Assembly (NCBI GenBank): GCA_043758005.1
Contig: JAYVOI010000297.1
Location: 1-8,197, forward strand
DNA length: 8,197 nt
Direction of reading: 5' to 3'
Source: JAENVT01 sp043758005
GTDB taxonomy: Bacteria > Actinomycetota > Acidimicrobiia > Acidimicrobiales > Ilumatobacteraceae
The notes beneath the pieces were generated by a model. The model did not search any database, was not told the DNA's origin, and was given only the letters and a program-made list of their open reading frames with translations. Within the stretch, counting starts at the first letter, position 1. The number at the start of each line of letters is the position of its first letter. This document shows, one piece after another, positions 6,056 through 8,197 of the stretch. The position numbers and the translations under genes are program-made.

Positions 6056-6832
6056 TCAACTTCGTCGACGGCGCAGATACGCACGGGCCAACTCGTGCAA
6101 CCGGTCACGGCCGAAGCTCGAGTCATGGCCGGCATGCACGACCGTCGCCGGAAGGCTCAGCAGTCGTTCCATGGTCCGGCAGTAGTCGTGGATCGAGGAT
6201 TCGGGCAGTTCGTCGAGCAAGGGGCCGTCGTAGATCGCATCGCCGGAGAAGAGCGTGCCGGTGGCCTCCTCCCACAGTCCGATCGAACCCGGCGAATGGC
6301 CAGGAAGATGGATGACTTCGAAGCACCGGTCACCGAGGTCGATCTCGTCGCCTTCCTGGATGAGTCGCACCCGCGCGACCGGTTGTTGATGAAAGCTGTC
6401 GGTGGCCATTCCGACGGGCAAGGCGGTGACGAAGAACGGCTCGGGCATCGGGTAGCCGGCGGCCTCGAGGGCATCGACCACATCGTCACCCCACGCTTCG
6501 CGAGGGACCAATGACGTGATCGGCGGGTTCAACAGCAGGGGAGCCTCGGCGGGGTGCACCACCACGTCGTCGAACTCGTGGTGACCTCCGATGTGATCGT
6601 CGTGACCATGCGTCGCCAGTGCCGTCACGGTCTTGCCGACCAGGTCGGACAACTCGTCGGACAGACTCATCAGCCCCATCCCCGTGTCGATCACCAGATC
6701 CCGATCGCGGCCGCGCACATGCCAGATGTTGCATCGCATGAGGGGGATGACGTACGGCTCCCACAACAGGGTGATCGTGTCGTCGATGGTCGTTCGTTCG
6801 AACCAGTGATCGGCAATGGGGAGCGCAGTCAT
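6056..6832 (-). CDS. MBL-fold metallohydrolase coupled to the LigD-type polymerase
   Basis: This 258-residue metallo-beta-lactamase-fold protein has the full glyoxalase II-type ligand set: H75-x-H77-x-D79-H80 in THGHDDH, His179 in LPGHSPG, Asp198 in FSGDAIY and His236 in HAGHDSS. An N-terminal part (1-40) leads into the first beta strand LVIDTG (46-51). An insert at about 100-150 separates the second strand region from the third ligand. There is no beta-CASP domain, so it is not an Artemis/SNM1-type nuclease in the usual sense; a small-molecule or thioester hydrolase is more likely. Its ATG overlaps the polymerase stop in an ATGA junction, so translation is probably coupled. It resembles the hydrolase at 5115-5741 only in the fold motifs. 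Substrate unknown. Confidence 0.8.
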   Translation of the reverse strand: MTALPIADHWFERTTIDDTITLLWEPYVIPLMRCNIWHVRGRDRDLVIDTGMGLMSLSDELSDLVGKTVTALATHGHDDHIGGHHEFDDVVVHPAEAPLLLNPPITSLVPREAWGDDVVDALEAAGYPMPEPFFVTALPVGMATDSFHQQPVARVRLIQEGDEIDLGDRCFEVIHLPGHSPGSIGLWEEATGTLFSGDAIYDGPLLDELPESSIHDYCRTMERLLSLPATVVHAGHDSSFGRDRLHELARAYLRRRRS

Positions 6833-7851
6833 TCCGTCTTCTCGGCTTTCGGCTTCTTGGCTCGGCTGGGGGCAACCCGCGGGGGCTCACCAGCCATCTT
6901 CGGGTACACGGGAGGCCACGGCGCGTCCTGCAGCCCAGCTGCCTGATCGGCGCGCACCATGTCGAGCAACGGCTCGATCGTCTGCGGCGAGTCGTTCATC
7001 GCGGCCCATGCGTCCCCGTGCTCGGCGACCCACCGTGGAACGGTGTCGATCGTCATGTCGTGCGGCCGCAGCGTCGGGAGTAGCTCCCAGGGGAACGGGA
7101 ACGACACCGGGGCGTGGTCCAGTGCGCGGACCGACCACGGTGCGAACACGGTCTTGTGTGGGGCGTTCTGGTTGAAGTCGATGAAGATGCGTTCGCCGCG
7201 CTCTTCCTTCCACCACGCAGCGGTGATCAAGCTCGGGTGACGGCGTTCGAGCTCCCGGGCCACGGCGACTGCCGCGCTGCGTACCGCCACGCTGTCGTGT
7301 GTCGGGTGCAGCCGCACGTAGACGTGGAGCCCGCGGTTGCCCGAGGTCTTGATGAACGAGGCGATGCCGAGCTCGTCGAAGAGCACCTTGGTCGCCGCGG
7401 CGGCCTCCTGGGCCATGCCGTAGTTCGTGCCCGGGCCCGGGTCGAGATCGATCCGCAGCTCGTCGCAGTGCTCGAGATCAGCGGCACGGACGGGCCACGA
7501 ATGGAAGCCGAGGCACCCGAGGTTCACCGCCCACACGAGATGCGCCAGGTCGGCAACGACGAGGGCGCGCGACTGCGTGCCGTTGGGCGTCTGCACGGTG
7601 GCGGTGTGCAGCCACTCGGGCGCTCCATCGGGAACGCGCTTCTGGAAGAAGTTCGACCCGTGGGCGCCGTTCGGGAACCGCTGCAGCAGCACGGGGCGAT
7701 CGAGCATCTGGCGCATCACCGCGTCGCCCATGGCGATGTAGTAGCGGACGAGATCGAGCTTGGTGTTCTGTCGGGTGGTGAAGAACACCTTGTCGGGGCT
7801 GGTGATCGTGACGTCGTGCGCTGCCACCGAGATCTCGACCGGGTCGCTCAC
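6829..7851 (-). CDS. Stand-alone LigD-type polymerase/primase (archaeo-eukaryotic primase superfamily)
   Basis: This 340-residue protein matches the polymerase domain of bacterial ligase LigD without ligase or nuclease domains, like mycobacterial PolD proteins. It should add nucleotides, often ribonucleotides, at breaks and gaps in DNA. Motifs in order are FPNGAHGSNFFQKR (59-72) for 5'-phosphate and template contacts, the metal-binding pair Asp135 and Asp137 in RIDLDPGPG, SGNRGLHVYV (170-179), and the third catalytic Asp225 in IFIDFNQN. All catalytic residues are present, so it is probably active. A short Lys/Pro-rich tail (325-340) is likely disordered. Translation starts at GTG 7851, with no Shine-Dalgarno but a TACGGT box 7 nt upstream. 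Ku and an ATP ligase are not in the window, so whether it serves end joining or excision-repair gap filling is undecided. Confidence 0.9.
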   Translation of the reverse strand: MSDPVEISVAAHDVTITSPDKVFFTTRQNTKLDLVRYYIAMGDAVMRQMLDRPVLLQRFPNGAHGSNFFQKRVPDGAPEWLHTATVQTPNGTQSRALVVADLAHLVWAVNLGCLGFHSWPVRAADLEHCDELRIDLDPGPGTNYGMAQEAAAATKVLFDELGIASFIKTSGNRGLHVYVRLHPTHDSVAVRSAAVAVARELERRHPSLITAAWWKEERGERIFIDFNQNAPHKTVFAPWSVRALDHAPVSFPFPWELLPTLRPHDMTIDTVPRWVAEHGDAWAAMNDSPQTIEPLLDMVRADQAAGLQDAPWPPVYPKMAGEPPRVAPSRAKKPKAEKTE

Positions 7852-7858
7852 AACAGTA

Positions 7859-7864
7859 ACCGTA
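7859..7864 (-). promoter_or_regulatory. -10 box for the polymerase-MBL operon (leaderless start)
   Basis: On the minus strand the hexamer reads TACGGT, fitting TANNNT, with 7 nt to the GTG start at 7851. That geometry predicts an mRNA beginning at or one base before the start codon. I see no clear -35. The 41-bp space to the divergent carboxylase gene forces the two promoters to overlap. Confidence 0.4.
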
Positions 7865-7879
7865 TTCGGTCGCGCCAGC

Positions 7880-7885
7880 TACCGT
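7880..7885 (+). promoter_or_regulatory. -10 box for the biotinyl/carboxylase gene (leaderless start)
   Basis: TACCGT fits TANNNT and stands 7 nt before the ATG at 7893, the same geometry as at the monooxygenase and polymerase starts. This favours 7893 over the ATG at 7902. No convincing -35 is visible. Confidence 0.35.
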
Positions 7886-7892
7886 CGGATGG

Positions 7893-8197
7893 ATGGGGGA
7901 GATGCGGGTCGAGGCTCCGATGCAGGGCACGATTGTCTCGGTCGACGTCGCAGCAGGCGACACCGTCAGCGCCGGCCAGCAGTTGATGCTGATCGAGTCG
8001 ATGAAGATGCACCACACCATCGATTCCCCGTGCGACGGCACCGTGATCGATGTGCTGGTCGCGGCCGGTGCCACGGTGATGGCCGGAGCCCCCGTGGCCT
8101 CGGTCGAGCCTGGCGTCGTCGTGCAGCACGTGATGGTCGACGTCGTCGTCGCTGACCCGCGGGCGATTCGTGCCGACCTGGCGGAGGTGCAGGCGCG
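7893..8197 (+). CDS. Biotinyl-domain protein, probable N-terminus of an acyl-CoA carboxylase (partial)
   Basis: About 100 N-terminal residues are present before the window ends. Residues 4-73 form a compact biotinyl domain: EAPMQGTIVSVDV, then ESMKMHH, where the Lys between the two Met residues (residue 38) is the biotin attachment site, then DGTVIDVLVAAGATV. A linker leads into DPRAIRADLAEVQA, which resembles the start of a carboxyltransferase domain. The likely full protein is a fused biotin carrier-carboxyltransferase that carboxylates an acyl-CoA, working with a separate or fused biotin carboxylase. Having the biotin domain at the N-terminus is opposite to the usual AccA3-type order. Start: ATG 7893 is favoured by the -10 spacing, while ATG 7902 follows a GGGGGAG that touches it. 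The gene is divergent from the polymerase operon. Confidence 0.8.
   Translation, partial: MGEMRVEAPMQGTIVSVDVAAGDTVSAGQQLMLIESMKMHHTIDSPCDGTVIDVLVAAGATVMAGAPVASVEPGVVVQHVMVDVVVADPRAIRADLAEVQA

Noticed and set aside
5115..6832. Tandem or inverted duplication producing the two nearby MBL-fold genes
   Set aside because: The proteins share only the fold's metal-ligand motifs, differ in length by 50 residues and differ between motifs. Independent recruitment is more likely.
6056..7851. A complete non-homologous end-joining locus
   Set aside because: No Ku gene, ATP-dependent ligase or LigD nuclease domain is present in the window.

Overview
The window is GC-rich, densely packed bacterial chromosome. 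The best lineage marker is a zinc alcohol dehydrogenase that looks like the mycothiol-dependent formaldehyde dehydrogenase MscR. Mycothiol is made by Actinomycetota, so this is most likely an actinobacterium. The stand-alone LigD-type polymerase, the biotinyl-domain carboxylase start and the TANNNT boxes next to start codons fit that. An acidimicrobial-type lineage is possible, but I cannot prove it from this sequence.

Layout, left to right. (1) The last codons of a plus-strand gene run by a TGATG overlap into a D-2-hydroxyacid dehydrogenase of the glyoxylate/hydroxypyruvate reductase type (34-999). (2) Convergent to it, only 18 bp away, is a 642-residue Baeyer-Villiger-type flavin monooxygenase on the minus strand (1018-2946), with an N-terminal extension like that of 4-hydroxyacetophenone monooxygenase. 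(3) Divergent from that, a plus-strand cluster holds a zinc homocysteine/betaine-homocysteine methyltransferase (2985-3986), MscR (4033-5118) and a metallo-beta-lactamase-fold hydrolase (5115-5741) that overlaps mscR by 4 nt. (4) A 314-bp gene-free stretch with lower GC separates two tail-to-tail operons. It holds a perfect 13-bp inverted repeat and a second, bulged inverted repeat. (5) On the minus strand, a stand-alone LigD-type polymerase/primase (6829-7851) overlaps a second, unrelated-looking MBL-fold hydrolase (6056-6832) by 4 nt. (6) Divergent from the polymerase, and cut by the window end, is a biotinyl-domain protein (7893 onward), probably the start of a fused acyl-CoA carboxylase.

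Functionally, mscR and its neighbour form a coherent formaldehyde-detoxification pair: oxidation of S-hydroxymethylmycothiol, then hydrolysis of the formyl-thiol product. The methyltransferase upstream could link it to methyl-group or betaine metabolism. The polymerase belongs to end-joining or gap-filling DNA repair, and why it is coupled to an MBL hydrolase is the main open question. There is no phage, IS element, CRISPR array, RNA gene or defence island. Nothing here is clearly a novel system. The items most worth checking are the polymerase-MBL pairing, the helically phased repeat in the 2947-2984 divergent promoter, the start-adjacent -10 boxes, and the structured low-GC intergenic region.
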